The position numbers and the translations under genes are program-made. Shown here piece after piece: positions 1 to 8,812 of a DNA stretch of 64,000 nucleotides (its first letter is position 1; every line of letters begins with the position of its first letter). The DNA is from a bacterium SCSIO 12827. Its GTDB lineage: Bacteria > Pseudomonadota > Alphaproteobacteria > Rhodospirillales > Casp-alpha2. Where the stretch lies: contig CP073746.1 in assembly GCA_024397995.1 (NCBI GenBank), forward strand, positions 1,302,001-1,366,000, in the 5' to 3' direction. The notes under the pieces are model-generated. The model made no database searches. It had not been told where the DNA came from and saw nothing but the letters and a program-made list of their open reading frames with translations.

Positions 1-328
1 TCACATGCACGTTGAACACATTCATGAAGATGGCGATGCGGGTGCGTTCCTCGTCGCCCATTTCCAGTTCTGGCGGCGGGGCCGCGCGATCGATCATCTG
101 CACGGCGCCGTCGGCGGGTGCAATGACCAGAGTGTCGCCCAGGGGCGTCATGCGGTCCGGGTCGCGGAAGAAATAGACGCACCAGGCGGTCAGGATGACG
201 CCGAGCCAGCCCAGTTCCTCGGCGATGAAGAACAGGACGATGGTGACCGCCGCGAACAGGGCGATGAACGGCCAGCCCGCCTTGTGGATGGGGGTCATGA
301 CGGTATCCAGGATGATATTCTGTTTCAT
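1..328 (-). CDS. psd: Phosphatidylserine decarboxylase proenzyme, N-terminal part
   Basis: Psd decarboxylates phosphatidylserine to phosphatidylethanolamine at the inner membrane. The 109 visible codons read from an ATG at 328 and run off the left edge. They show a hydrophobic segment at about residues 15-45, then YFFRDPDR and the family motif GDEERTRIAIFMNVFNVHV, both typical of the short bacterial Psd form. The autocleavage site (LGST type) that makes the pyruvoyl cofactor lies outside the window. The gene is divergent from the hypothetical gene at 504. Identification rests on these motifs and is strong; completeness cannot be judged. Confidence 0.9.
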   Translation of the reverse strand, partial: MKQNIILDTVMTPIHKAGWPFIALFAAVTIVLFFIAEELGWLGVILTAWCVYFFRDPDRMTPLGDTLVIAPADGAVQMIDRAAPPPELEMGDEERTRIAIFMNVFNVHV

Positions 329-503
329 GTGCCGCCGTTGATGTCAGTTGCGATCGTTCCACCGGCAAGGCCGACGGTTCGGGCGCCCTACATAGCATAT
401 TTTACCCGGAATGCCCGGTCGAAATACCCGCGATCTGCATTGCGGGTGCTTGTCAGGGGCTAAGCAAAAAGACGATAATCCGGCAAGCAGACAGGAGACA
501 CCC

Positions 504-1028
504 GTGGCTACAGCCTCTTCCGCCGAAAAGACCAAGGCCCTCGTCGACTCTGCCACAACGCCCGCCACGGCCATGCCGTTGGGCGCCATGGGGCTGGACA
601 GTGACGGCCAGCTTGTCCGCAAGAACAATGACGGACTGATCAGGTTCAGCTTTAATTACATGGGCTATCAGTTCGCCGTGCGGGCCGAGGTCGCGCCCGG
701 CCACACCCGCATGCGCATCCATGCGGTGCTGGGCCATCTGCCCTATACGGCGGAGGCGCCGGATCTGCGCACCAACATGCGGGCCGTGGTCCACGAAGCG
801 GGGCGCGCGCTTGGCGGGCGCATCAGCATCACACAGGAGCAGCGCATCCTGTTCCTCGATGAATTCAATTTCGATGAAACCCTGACGCCGCAGTCGTTGC
901 TGACCAAGACAGTCGCGTTCCTGCTGTCGGCCAAGCCCTATCTGGAACTGCTGGCGCTGATTGCGGGGGCAAGCAAGGCGGTCTATGCCCTGCTGCCGGC
1001 GCCCGAGGCCCAGTCTCCGGCCGAATAG
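504..1028 (+). CDS. Conserved hypothetical protein, 174 aa
   Basis: I do not recognise this family. The GTG at 504 is preferred because AGGAG sits 6 nt upstream (493-497); an in-frame start at 411 has no such site. The protein has no signal peptide. The first 40 residues are Ala/Thr-rich and probably flexible. The rest alternates strand- and helix-like stretches (RFSFNYMGYQFAVRAEV, then LFLDEFNFDETLTP) and ends in a hydrophobic helix. The layout resembles small YbjN or type III chaperone-like alpha/beta folds, but that is only an impression. It stands alone between divergent psd and the convergent LysM gene. Confidence 0.65.
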   Translation: MATASSAEKTKALVDSATTPATAMPLGAMGLDSDGQLVRKNNDGLIRFSFNYMGYQFAVRAEVAPGHTRMRIHAVLGHLPYTAEAPDLRTNMRAVVHEAGRALGGRISITQEQRILFLDEFNFDETLTPQSLLTKTVAFLLSAKPYLELLALIAGASKAVYALLPAPEAQSPAE

Positions 1029-1041
1029 ACGTCGTCCGGCG

Positions 1042-2124
1042 TCAGTTCGCCGGCTTGGGAACCTGGAAAACCTGGCCCGGATAGATCAGATCGGGATCGC
1101 CGATCTGCTGTTTGTTGGCGCGGTAGATGATGGTGTACTGCACACCTTCGCCGTAGACCCGCCGCGCGATCCGCCACAGGGAATTGCCCGGCTGCACGAT
1201 GACGACCTGCCCGGCCGCCAGATTGGGCATGATCTCGTCCTGACGGAAGGGAATGGATACTTGGCCCAGAACCTTGCCCGCGGGGCTGACGCGTTCGGCC
1301 TTCAGCTTGTGGACGCCGGGTGCCACCTTGTCTTTCAAGGTCAGGGACCAGCGGTTTTGGGCGTCGGCCTGGGCTGATCCCAGGGGCGTGCCGTCCATGT
1401 ATAGGGTCACGCTGTCGCCGGCCGGTGCGCGGCCGCTGATGATGACCCGGCCGGGGGGGGTGTAGTCGACGGCGCTGATGTCGAATTCGATCTTCTGCGG
1501 GCCGTCGCCCTGGATCAGGCGGCTCGGCCCTTCGCCTTCGCGGGGCATCCGGATGGCGAGCGGTTCCGTGGTCCGTTCCTCGGCCACCAGGGGGCCGGTG
1601 TCGGTGCGTTCCGGCACGGCCAGGACGACGACATCCGGCGAGGCCAGGATACTGCCGTCGGGGGCGACGGTTTCCAGGGACAGATAACGGTTGCCCGGCG
1701 GTAGCGGGTCGCTCGGCAGATAAACCCATTCGCCCTTGTCGTCGGCGGTGATGCGGCCGATTTCGGTCTGCCCGTCCTTGATGATGACCGTGGCGCCGGG
1801 GGCGGCGCGGCCGGCGATGACCGTGTCGCCCGTGGGGCTGACGCGGACCACGTCGAAGGTCGGCAGATTCGGGTTGCCGGTCCGGGCGGCGCGTTCCGGC
1901 GTCGGGGCCGGTGTGCCCTTGCCGGGGGCGGTCAGGGCCTGCGCCGGCGGGCGGGCGGCATCGTCGTCCTTGCCGTCGTCGGGCGATGTCAGGTTGACGA
2001 CGATGGCGAACGCCACCACGACCATTCCGATCCCGACGATGAAAAGTGGATTACGCCACATTGCGTTCACAGATGCCGCAAAACGGCGGCACTCCCCGAT
2101 TTTCCCCCAAATTCGATCCTTCAC
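1042..2124 (-). CDS. LysM and Ig-like domain membrane-anchored protein
   Basis: The 360-residue protein has one N-terminal membrane segment at about residues 25-45, a Pro/Ala-rich linker, then two or more Ig-like beta modules marked by repeated VSPTGDTVIAGRAAPG- and SGRAPAGDSVTLYMDG-like strands. A C-terminal LysM domain covers the last 55 residues (VQPGNSLWRIARRVYGEG to YPGQVFQVP). LysM binds peptidoglycan, so the protein is expected to face the periplasm and attach to the wall. This architecture is common in alphaproteobacteria and has no assigned enzyme activity. It is divergent from the cytochrome b gene. Confidence 0.85.
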   Translation of the reverse strand: MKDRIWGKIGECRRFAASVNAMWRNPLFIVGIGMVVVAFAIVVNLTSPDDGKDDDAARPPAQALTAPGKGTPAPTPERAARTGNPNLPTFDVVRVSPTGDTVIAGRAAPGATVIIKDGQTEIGRITADDKGEWVYLPSDPLPPGNRYLSLETVAPDGSILASPDVVVLAVPERTDTGPLVAEERTTEPLAIRMPREGEGPSRLIQGDGPQKIEFDISAVDYTPPGRVIISGRAPAGDSVTLYMDGTPLGSAQADAQNRWSLTLKDKVAPGVHKLKAERVSPAGKVLGQVSIPFRQDEIMPNLAAGQVVIVQPGNSLWRIARRVYGEGVQYTIIYRANKQQIGDPDLIYPGQVFQVPKPAN

Positions 2125-2248
2125 AATTAGTCGCCCGAACGCGCCAACGCAATCGGCATCTGGCGAAACCGGGCCAACAGCGGCCCAAAGTCTTGCCAGC
2201 AGCGGCGTCAGGGATCATTTTTCCTGTAACAGCAAAGGAGATTTCCCC

Positions 2249-2950
2249 TTGGCATCAGACGACGCAAATACCCGGGCCGCCGGCCGGGCGGACAACATTG
2301 GAGGGCGGGTATGGGATCTGCCCGTGCGCCTGTTTCACTGGTCCTTGCTGGCGGCCGTCGTCACGTCGGTCGCCACCGGACTGACCGGCGGCCTGTGGCA
2401 GATGGACCTGCATGTGGTGTCGGGTTGTGTGGTCCTGGGCTTGGTGCTGTTCCGCGTGCTTTGGGGGCTGGTCGGCGGGCGTCACGCGCGCTTTGCCAGT
2501 TTCATCAAGGGGCCGGTCACGGTGGCGCGCTATGCCGTGGATTTCCTCAAGGGACGTACCGTTCATACGGCGGGCCATAATCCGCTCGGCGGCTGGTCCG
2601 TGGTGTTGATCCTGTCGGCCCTGGCCGTGCAGGCGGGAACGGGCCTGTTCGCCAACGACGATATCTTTCTGGAAGGACCGCTTGCCAAATACGCGGGCAA
2701 GGCGCTCAGCGACCGCCTGACCGGCATCCATCATCTGATGAGTACCGTGATCTACGTGCTGGTGGCGGCCCATGTGGCGGCCATCGCTCTGCATTGGTGG
2801 AAGGGCGATAACCTGGTCAAACCGATGATCACAGGCGTCAAGCCAGGCATCGATCCGGCGGTTGCGGACGGGCCGACACCCTGGGTATGGCTGGCCGTGG
2901 CGGTCATCGTGGCGGCCGCGCCCGTGGCTTGGATTTTGTCGATTTGGTAA
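2249..2950 (+). CDS. Cytochrome b561-type integral membrane protein
   Basis: This is a 233-residue membrane cytochrome b of the Ni/Fe-hydrogenase b-subunit (cytochrome b561, PF01292) family. It starts at TTG 2249, with AAGGAG at 2235-2240 and an 8-nt spacer; no ATG is available nearby in frame. It opens with WDLPVRLFHW, where His is a likely haem ligand, and has four or five hydrophobic helices. Further candidate ligands lie in HVVSG and in GIHHLMSTVIYVLVAAHV. Such proteins pass electrons between the quinone pool and soluble c-type cytochromes. The convergent neighbour encodes a cytochrome c', which suggests a functional pair. Confidence 0.85.
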   Translation: MASDDANTRAAGRADNIGGRVWDLPVRLFHWSLLAAVVTSVATGLTGGLWQMDLHVVSGCVVLGLVLFRVLWGLVGGRHARFASFIKGPVTVARYAVDFLKGRTVHTAGHNPLGGWSVVLILSALAVQAGTGLFANDDIFLEGPLAKYAGKALSDRLTGIHHLMSTVIYVLVAAHVAAIALHWWKGDNLVKPMITGVKPGIDPAVADGPTPWVWLAVAVIVAAAPVAWILSIW

Positions 2951-2954
2951 GGCG

Positions 2955-2979
2955 CGCCGGGACGGGTCCCGTCCCGGCG
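2955..2979. terminator. 12-bp palindrome between convergent genes
   Basis: A perfect 12-bp inverted repeat (CGCCGGGACGGG, 2955-2966, with its complement at 2968-2979) starts just after the cytochrome b stop. No T-run follows on the plus strand. Its position between convergent genes fits a bidirectional transcription barrier, but it could equally protect mRNA 3' ends. Confidence 0.45.
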
Positions 2980-3002
2980 GCTATTGCCTTCGTCCTTAGT
3001 CT

Positions 3003-3473
3003 TTAGTCTTTTTTCTTGTAGCTGTCGTGGCAGGCCTTGCAGGCGTTCTTGCCGAGGGCACCCACGGCGGCGCCAAGGGCCTTGGGATCGCCCGATTCGG
3101 CGGCGGTTACCAGGTTTTGCGCATGATCGACAAAGGCCATGCTGACCTTCTTGAAGTCCGCCGGGTCGTCCCAGATTTTCGCAAGCGCGTCCGTTTCGCC
3201 GCCCATGGCGTCGGACCCCTTGGGGAACACGTTCTGAGAGATTTTGGCAAGCGACAGCATGCCCTTGGCCAGCGCGGCCATGTCGGCTTTGTTGGCGGTC
3301 TCGCCCTTGACGATGCCGACCAGGGCGTTCATGTGCCCGCCGACGGCCTTCATGACCGCCTTGCGGTATTTGATTTCGCCGCCGTCACTGGCCTGCGCCG
3401 TACCCGCCGCGGCCATCGTCGCGACGGCCGCCGCCGCCAGGATGCCTCGGGTCATTGCCTTGAATTTCTGCAT
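3003..3473 (-). CDS. Cytochrome c' (class II c-type cytochrome)
   Basis: A periplasmic four-helix haem protein of the cytochrome c' family. The ATG at 3473 gives 156 residues with a standard Sec signal ending at AQA-SDG; an upstream TTG at 3497 would add eight residues, and the GGAT-type site fits the ATG better. The haem attachment motif CKACH lies near the C-terminus, as the family requires, followed by a Lys-rich tail. The family binds NO or acts in electron transfer. It converges with the cytochrome b561-type gene, a pairing often seen in proteobacteria. Confidence 0.9.
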   Translation of the reverse strand: MQKFKAMTRGILAAAAVATMAAAGTAQASDGGEIKYRKAVMKAVGGHMNALVGIVKGETANKADMAALAKGMLSLAKISQNVFPKGSDAMGGETDALAKIWDDPADFKKVSMAFVDHAQNLVTAAESGDPKALGAAVGALGKNACKACHDSYKKKD

Positions 3474-3640
3474 TTTTTGCCGATCCTTCTGAAACAAAAG
3501 AGTATCACCAATCGGACCTAGTCTGGCATATACTGCCCCGGGCCAGCCTGGACCTTGAATAGACTGTAATCACTCAGGTGCCGCCTGTGAACGGCCAGCT
3601 TCCCAGGTCACGAAAAGTTCAACGGAATCAAAACGCTTCG

Positions 3641-4225
3641 ATGTCCGATATTTCCGCCATCTGTGTCTTTTGCGGCTCGCGCACGGGCAGCGACCCGGCT
3701 TATGAAAACGCCGCGCGGGCCCTCGGCCGTTTGATGGCCGAGAAGGGCATCCGTCTGGTTTATGGCGGCGGGCATGTCGGCCTGATGGGCGTGATTGCCG
3801 ACGCGGTGCTGGACGCCGGGGGGCAGGTCACGGGCGTGATCCCGGATTTCCTGCGCCGCCGCGAAGTGGGGCGCGACGATCTGACCGAACTGGTCATCAC
3901 CGACAGCATGCACAGCCGCAAGCAGCGCATGTTCGAATTGGCCGATGCCTTTGTCGCCCTGCCGGGCGGGCTCGGCACCCTGGATGAAACCATCGAGGTC
4001 GCGACCTGGAAACAGCTTGGCCTGCATACCAAGCCGATCGTGATCCTGGACGCCGCCGGTTATTGGGGAGCGCTGTCGGCGCTGCTCACTTCGGTGGTCA
4101 AGGGCGGCTTCGCTTATGGCGACATCCAGACCCTGTGGTCGGTGGTCGATAGCGCCGAACAAGTGTTCGATGCGATTGATGCCGCCGCCCGGCCCGGGCC
4201 CAAGGCGGTCTCGGCCCGCCTCTGA
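3641..4225 (+). CDS. LOG family nucleotide 5'-monophosphate phosphoribohydrolase
   Basis: A 194-residue Rossmann-fold protein of the LOG/TIGR00730 family, whose members split cytokinin- or purine-type nucleoside monophosphates into base and ribose 5-phosphate. It shows VFCGSRTG at the N-terminus, the nucleotide-binding GGGHVGLMG, and the signature SRKQRMFELADAFVALPGG followed by GTLDE (the PGGxGTxxE motif with catalytic Arg and Glu). The ATG at 3641 is chosen because the family starts a few residues before this strand; upstream in-frame codons look non-coding. It is often annotated as a lysine decarboxylase-like protein, which is a misnomer. Confidence 0.9.
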   Translation: MSDISAICVFCGSRTGSDPAYENAARALGRLMAEKGIRLVYGGGHVGLMGVIADAVLDAGGQVTGVIPDFLRRREVGRDDLTELVITDSMHSRKQRMFELADAFVALPGGLGTLDETIEVATWKQLGLHTKPIVILDAAGYWGALSALLTSVVKGGFAYGDIQTLWSVVDSAEQVFDAIDAAARPGPKAVSARL

Positions 4226-4262
4226 CCCCCTTTTCCCGCCGCACATTTCGCCACGCCTGCGT

Positions 4263-4290
4263 CTTGCAGGGAAAGAGGGCAGGATATAAT
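4263..4290 (+). promoter_or_regulatory. Candidate sigma-70 promoter of icd
   Basis: CTTGCA at 4263-4268 and a consensus TATAAT at 4285-4290 are 16 bp apart and lie about 45 bp before the icd start. No experimental support; spacing and -10 match are good. Confidence 0.5.
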
Positions 4291-4334
4291 GTGCGCCGCA
4301 ACTTCAATCGCAGGACAACCGGAGCACCGAACTG

Positions 4335-5555
4335 ATGGCGAAAATTCAGGTCAAAACCCCGATCGTGGAACTAGACGGCGACGAGATGACGCGGATCATC
4401 TGGGCCTTCATCAAGGACAAGCTGATCCTCCCCTACCTCGACGTTGATCTTAAATATTACGATCTGTCCGTGCAAAAGCGCGACGAGACCGACGACCAGA
4501 TCACCATCGATTCCGCGAACGCCATCAAGCAGTACGGCGTTGGCGTCAAATGCGCCACCATCACGCCGGACGAAGGCCGGGTCGAGGAATTCGGCCTGAA
4601 GCAGATGTGGCGCTCACCCAACGGCACCATCCGCAACATCCTGGGCGGCACCATTTTCCGTCAGCCCATCGTGTGCAAGAACGTGCCGCGCTTGGTTCCC
4701 GGTTGGACCAAGCCCATCGTCATCGGCCGTCATGCTTACGGCGACCAGTACCGCGCCACCGACTTCCTGTTCCCCGGTGCGGGTAAGTTGACCATCAAGT
4801 TCGAGCCCACGGACGGCGGCGAAGTGATCGAACGCGAAGTGTTCCAGGCGCCGGAAGCCGGTGTCGCCATGGCCATGTACAACCTGGATGAAAGCATCCG
4901 CGGTTTCGCCCGCGCCTCCATGAACTACGCCCTTGGCCTGGGCTGGCCCTGCTATCTGTCGACCAAGAACACGATCCTGAAGAAATACGACGGCCGCTTC
5001 ATGGACCTGTTCCAGGAAGTCTTCGACAATGAATTCAAGGACAAGTTCAAGGCCGCAGGCATCACCTATGAACACCGCCTGATCGACGACATGGTCGCCT
5101 GCGCCATGAAGTGGGAAGGCGGCTTTGTCTGGGCCTGTAAGAACTACGACGGTGACGTGCAGTCCGACACCGTGGCCCAGGGCTTCGGCTCGCTGGGTCT
5201 GATGACCTCCGTGCTGATGACGCCGGACGGCAAGACGGTCGAGGCCGAGGCCGCCCACGGCACGGTCACCCGCCACTACCGCCTGCACCAGCAGGGCAAG
5301 GAAACCTCGACCAACCCGATCGCCTCGATCTTCGCCTGGACCCAGGGCCTGAAGTACCGCGGCGAATTCGACGGCACGCCCGAGGTGGTGAAGTTCGCCG
5401 ACGCTCTGGAAAAGGTCTGCATCGACACGGTGGAAAGCGGCTCCATGACCAAGGACCTCGCGATCCTCGTCGGCCCCGATCAGGGCTGGTGCACGACCCA
5501 GCAGTTCCTGGACGTGCTGGACGGCAACCTGAAGACCGAAATGGCGAAGTGGTAA
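4335..5555 (+). CDS. icd: NADP-dependent isocitrate dehydrogenase
   Basis: Oxidises and decarboxylates isocitrate to 2-oxoglutarate with NADP in the TCA cycle. The 406 residues match the eukaryote-like homodimeric type used by many alphaproteobacteria, not the E. coli type. Evidence is [14 protein letters not shown] at the N-terminus, the substrate loop [19 protein letters not shown], the metal-ligand segments [11 protein letters not shown] and NYDGDVQSD, and the NADP-binding [12 protein letters not shown]. Length is normal and the gene is monocistronic, with a good promoter candidate and a strong terminator. Product assignment is secure. Confidence 0.97.
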   Translation: MAKIQVKTPIVELDGDEMTRIIWAFIKDKLILPYLDVDLKYYDLSVQKRDETDDQITIDSANAIKQYGVGVKCATITPDEGRVEEFGLKQMWRSPNGTIRNILGGTIFRQPIVCKNVPRLVPGWTKPIVIGRHAYGDQYRATDFLFPGAGKLTIKFEPTDGGEVIEREVFQAPEAGVAMAMYNLDESIRGFARASMNYALGLGWPCYLSTKNTILKKYDGRFMDLFQEVFDNEFKDKFKAAGITYEHRLIDDMVACAMKWEGGFVWACKNYDGDVQSDTVAQGFGSLGLMTSVLMTPDGKTVEAEAAHGTVTRHYRLHQQGKETSTNPIASIFAWTQGLKYRGEFDGTPEVVKFADALEKVCIDTVESGSMTKDLAILVGPDQGWCTTQQFLDVLDGNLKTEMAKW

Positions 5556-5645
5556 TTTAGCCCTTCGCCGACGCGGAAACGCGCGGCTTGGGGTTGGCCG
5601 GGTCGGCCAAGCCGCGCCCCCAGGCCCCACGAAGACTGATTACGG

Positions 5646-5673
5646 AAAACCCGGGCTTTGGCCCGGGTTTTTT
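5646..5673 (+). terminator. Rho-independent terminator after icd
   Basis: An 11-bp stem with a TTTG loop (left arm 5646-5656, right arm 5661-5671) is followed by a T-run ending at 5673. The A-tract on the left arm also lets it work on the minus strand, where it would end the bio operon. Confidence 0.9.
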
Positions 5674-5698
5674 CGTGGTCAAGGCATGCAGTTTTGCG

Positions 5699-6340
5699 TC
5701 ACCGCTCCCGCGCTGCGATGCGGATGGGGGTCGGGCCGAGGTGCCGGATCAGCGCTTCCGCCGTTTCCGCGCAGGGCACGGGGCTTTCCTCGGACTCGCT
5801 GATGACGATACTGCGAATGCTGATGTGTTTCTCGCGCAACGCCAGGGCCGCGGTCAGGGTGTGTGAGATCGTCCCCAGGTAGCTGCCGGTCACCAGGACC
5901 ACGGGCAGGCTCAGGGCGGCCATCCAATCCAGGACCGTCTTATCCTCCGTCAGGGGTACCATGACCCCGCCCACGCCTTCGATCAGAAGCGTGCCGTTGT
6001 CGCCCATGCCCTCGGCGGCATGGCGGCAGAACCCGACGACCCGTTTGAAATCGATGGCCGTGCCTTCGCGGGCCGCCGCCATGTCCGGCGAAAGCGGCGC
6101 CTTGAAGCGATAGGGGGAGCAGGCCACGATGTTTTCGGGGCTGAGATCCAGGCCCTGGGCCGCCAGCAGGATGCCGGTGTCCGAGGCCGCGACGGCCTCC
6201 GGATCATCGTCCCAGCCCGAGATCACCGGTTTCACGGCGCGCACGGGCTTGCCCTGGGCCTTCATGGTCCGGACCATACCCGCAGCCACGTGCGTCTTGC
6301 CGATGCCCGTGCCGGTCGAGGTTACGAAGAGGCCCTGAAT
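5699..6340 (-). CDS. bioD: Dethiobiotin synthase, apparent ATT start
   Basis: BioD closes the ureido ring of dethiobiotin from 7,8-diaminopelargonic acid, CO2 and ATP. The P-loop GTGIGKTH, essential for the family, lies upstream of the first ATG/GTG/TTG codon in this frame (GTG at 6289), so translation must begin earlier. The only plausible site is ATT at 6340, with GGGAG 7 nt before it, inside the end of bioF. This gives 213 residues, a normal length, starting IQGLFVTSTGTGIGKT. LLIEGVGGVMVPL and SPYRFKAPLSP are further family motifs. It is the last gene of the operon. Confidence 0.93.
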   Translation of the reverse strand: MQGLFVTSTGTGIGKTHVAAGMVRTMKAQGKPVRAVKPVISGWDDDPEAVAASDTGILLAAQGLDLSPENIVACSPYRFKAPLSPDMAAAREGTAIDFKRVVGFCRHAAEGMGDNGTLLIEGVGGVMVPLTEDKTVLDWMAALSLPVVLVTGSYLGTISHTLTAALALREKHISIRSIVISESEESPVPCAETAEALIRHLGPTPIRIAARER

Positions 6341-7506
6341 GGTTCGTCTCCCACAAGAACCTTGTCCGCGATCAGGTCGGCAAGGCGGTCGATGTCCGCA
6401 TCCGCGTGCAGGGCGGTGAAGGTCAGGCGCAGGCGCGCCGTGCCTTCCGGCACCGTTGGCGGGCGGATGCCGATGACCAGGTAGCCCGCGTCCTCCAGCG
6501 TCTTCTGCGCCGCCATGGTGCGGGCACTGTCGCCCAGAAGAATGGGCACGATGGGGCTTTCGGCGGCGGGCAGGCCCAGGCGCCGGGTGAAGCGCCGTGC
6601 CTTCTTCACCGGCCGGGCGGCGTATTCGGGGTCGCCCTCGATGATGTCGAGCGCCGCGATGGCGGCGGCCACGGTCGCGGGCGGCAGGCCCGTGGAATAG
6701 ATCAGGGTACGGCAGCGCGTCTTCATCAGGTCGATGACCGCCTTGGATGCGCAGAGGTAGCCGCCGTAGCCGCCGACGGCTTTGGACAGCGTGCCCATCT
6801 GCAGGTCGACCGCCGCCTTGGTGCCGCCGGCGAAGGTCGATCCCCGCCCGCCGGCGCCGACCACGCCGATGCCATGGGCGTCGTCGGTCATCAGCCAGGC
6901 GTCGAATTCCCGGGCCAGATCGGCCATTTCGTGAACCGGCGCCAGATCGCCGTCCATGGAGAACACGCCGTCGGTGACGATCAGACAGCGTTTGTGGCTG
7001 CCCCGGTGCTGTTCCAGCAATTCCCGCAAGTGGTCCATATCATTGTGGTGGAACAGGTGTTGCGTGGCCCGCGACAGGCGCCCGCCGACGATGATGCAGG
7101 CATGGCTCCATTCATCGGCCAAGACCAGATCGCCCTCGGTCATCAGGGTCGGGATCACGCCCGTATTGGTCAGGAAGCCCGAACCCATGACGCAGCAATC
7201 CTCGGTGCCCTTGAGGCGGGCGAGGCGGGCCTCAAGCTCCGGCAGCAGGGGATGGTCGCCGGTCACCAGGCGCGACGCGCCCGAGCCGACACCCATGCGG
7301 TCGATGGCGTCTTTGGCGGCCTGTTTCAGGGCGGGATGCTGGCTGAGGTTCAGATAATCGTTGCAAGAGAACGAGACCAGCCGCCGGCCGCCGCGCAGCA
7401 CTTCGATGGCGCCCGTGCGTTCCGTCACCGTCAGGCGGCGGCGCAGCCCCTTGGATTCCAGATCCGTGAGCTTTCCCTGAGCGAATTCGTCGAGTGAGCG
7501 GGACAT
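6322..7506 (-). CDS. bioF: 8-amino-7-oxononanoate synthase
   Basis: A PLP enzyme of the alpha-oxoamine synthase family that condenses pimeloyl-ACP (or -CoA) with alanine. It has 394 residues, the usual length. Visible motifs are SCNDYLNLSQHP at the N-terminus, GASRLVTGDHPLLPELE, the cofactor-contacting TDDAHGIGVVG, and the Schiff-base lysine in GTLSKAVGGYGGY. It begins 4 nt after the bioA stop and overlaps the start of bioD by 19 nt, so translational coupling along the operon is likely. Confidence 0.97.
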   Translation of the reverse strand: MSRSLDEFAQGKLTDLESKGLRRRLTVTERTGAIEVLRGGRRLVSFSCNDYLNLSQHPALKQAAKDAIDRMGVGSGASRLVTGDHPLLPELEARLARLKGTEDCCVMGSGFLTNTGVIPTLMTEGDLVLADEWSHACIIVGGRLSRATQHLFHHNDMDHLRELLEQHRGSHKRCLIVTDGVFSMDGDLAPVHEMADLAREFDAWLMTDDAHGIGVVGAGGRGSTFAGGTKAAVDLQMGTLSKAVGGYGGYLCASKAVIDLMKTRCRTLIYSTGLPPATVAAAIAALDIIEGDPEYAARPVKKARRFTRRLGLPAAESPIVPILLGDSARTMAAQKTLEDAGYLVIGIRPPTVPEGTARLRLTFTALHADADIDRLADLIADKVLVGDEPFRASS

Positions 7507-7510
7507 GAGC

Positions 7511-8812
7511 CTATATCTTTTTGAACCGGGCGGACCAGCCGGTGACGACCTTGATTATAGCATCACAAAGCCGTCCCAGGTCATCCGCCGGGATGTTGTA
7601 GGCCGGGGTCAGGTAGACGATGTCGGTGAACGGGCGGATGAATACCCCTTCCTCGATAAACCGGCCGCGCAGCCAGGTCAGTTCCTCGAACCCGCCGATG
7701 TCCAGTTCGACCACGCCGATGGCCCCTTGGCCGCGTACGTCCTTCACGCCGGGAATATCACGGCAGGGGGCCAGGGCAGGGACCAGCATCTGTTCCAGGG
7801 CCTGGACCTGGGCGAGGCGGCCTTCGCTTGCGAACAGGTCCAAGGAGGCATTGGCGGCGGCGCAGGCCAGGGCGTTTCCGGTGAAGGTCGGCCCGTGCAT
7901 CAGGCAATCCTCCAGCCGGTCCGACTGGAAGGCGGCGAAGACGTCTTCGGAGGCCAGCGTGGCGGACAGCGGCAGGGTGCCGCCGGTCAGGGTCTTGGAC
8001 AGGGTCAGGATATCCGGCTTCACGTCCGCCAACTGCCCGGCCAGCATGGTGCCGAGACGCCCGAGGCCGGAGAAGATTTCATCGAACACCAGCAGGACGC
8101 CATGGGCGTCACATAGGCGGCGCAGGCGGAAAAGCACGTCGGGCGCATGGAATTTCATGCCGCCGGCACCTTGGACAATCGGCTCGACCACGACGGCGGC
8201 AATGGTGCCGGCCTCGGCGGTCAGAAGGGCGTCCAGCGCCGCCGCCGACGCGTCGTCGCGGGGCAGATCGGCGATCAGCTGGCCCGGCACCACGCCCTTG
8301 AAGGCGGCGTGGAAGCCGTCGACGGGATCGCACAGCGCCATGGTCGCGAAGGTATCGCCGTGGTAGCCGCCGCGGAAGCTGAGGAACTTCTTGCGACCCG
8401 TCTCGCCCTTGTTGTGCCAGTACTGGGCGGCGATTTTCAGCGCGACCTCGACTGCGACGGATCCCGATTCGGAAAAGAACGCGCGATAGCCAGGCAGGTC
8501 CAGAAGGCTCGGCAGGCGGGCTGCCAGGGTGAACGCGGGCTCGTTGGCCAGGCCCGCCAGCATGACGTGCGGAATCTTGGCAGCCTGGGCCTGGATGGCG
8601 TCCACGATATGCGGGTGGTTGTAGCCGTGACAGGCGGCCCACCAGCTGGCGACGCCGTCGATCAATTCCCGCCCGTCGGCAAGCGTGATGCGTGATCCCT
8701 GGGTCGCCACGGCGGCCTGGGGCAGGGGGGCGGTCTGCATCTGGGTATAGGGCATCCAGATGCTGTCGTAGCCCGCCTGAAGCCAGTCGGGGGCAGTGTC
8801 GTCAGCGGTCAT
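7511..8812 (-). CDS. bioA: Adenosylmethionine-8-amino-7-oxononanoate aminotransferase
   Basis: Transfers an amino group, usually from S-adenosylmethionine, to 8-amino-7-oxononanoate, making 7,8-diaminopelargonate. The ATG at 8812 gives 433 residues; it overlaps the bioB stop as ATGA, which supports this start over in-frame codons further upstream inside bioB. Motifs include WMPYTQM near the N-terminus, [42 protein letters not shown], the PLP-contacting [12 protein letters not shown] and lysine in LSKTLTGG. Confidence 0.97.
   Translation of the reverse strand: MTADDTAPDWLQAGYDSIWMPYTQMQTAPLPQAAVATQGSRITLADGRELIDGVASWWAACHGYNHPHIVDAIQAQAAKIPHVMLAGLANEPAFTLAARLPSLLDLPGYRAFFSESGSVAVEVALKIAAQYWHNKGETGRKKFLSFRGGYHGDTFATMALCDPVDGFHAAFKGVVPGQLIADLPRDDASAAALDALLTAEAGTIAAVVVEPIVQGAGGMKFHAPDVLFRLRRLCDAHGVLLVFDEIFSGLGRLGTMLAGQLADVKPDILTLSKTLTGGTLPLSATLASEDVFAAFQSDRLEDCLMHGPTFTGNALACAAANASLDLFASEGRLAQVQALEQMLVPALAPCRDIPGVKDVRGQGAIGVVELDIGGFEELTWLRGRFIEEGVFIRPFTDIVYLTPAYNIPADDLGRLCDAIIKVVTGWSARFKKI

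Noticed and set aside
4614-5630. A minus-strand frame covering icd
   Set aside because: icd is secure on the plus strand, and the antisense protein has no motif.
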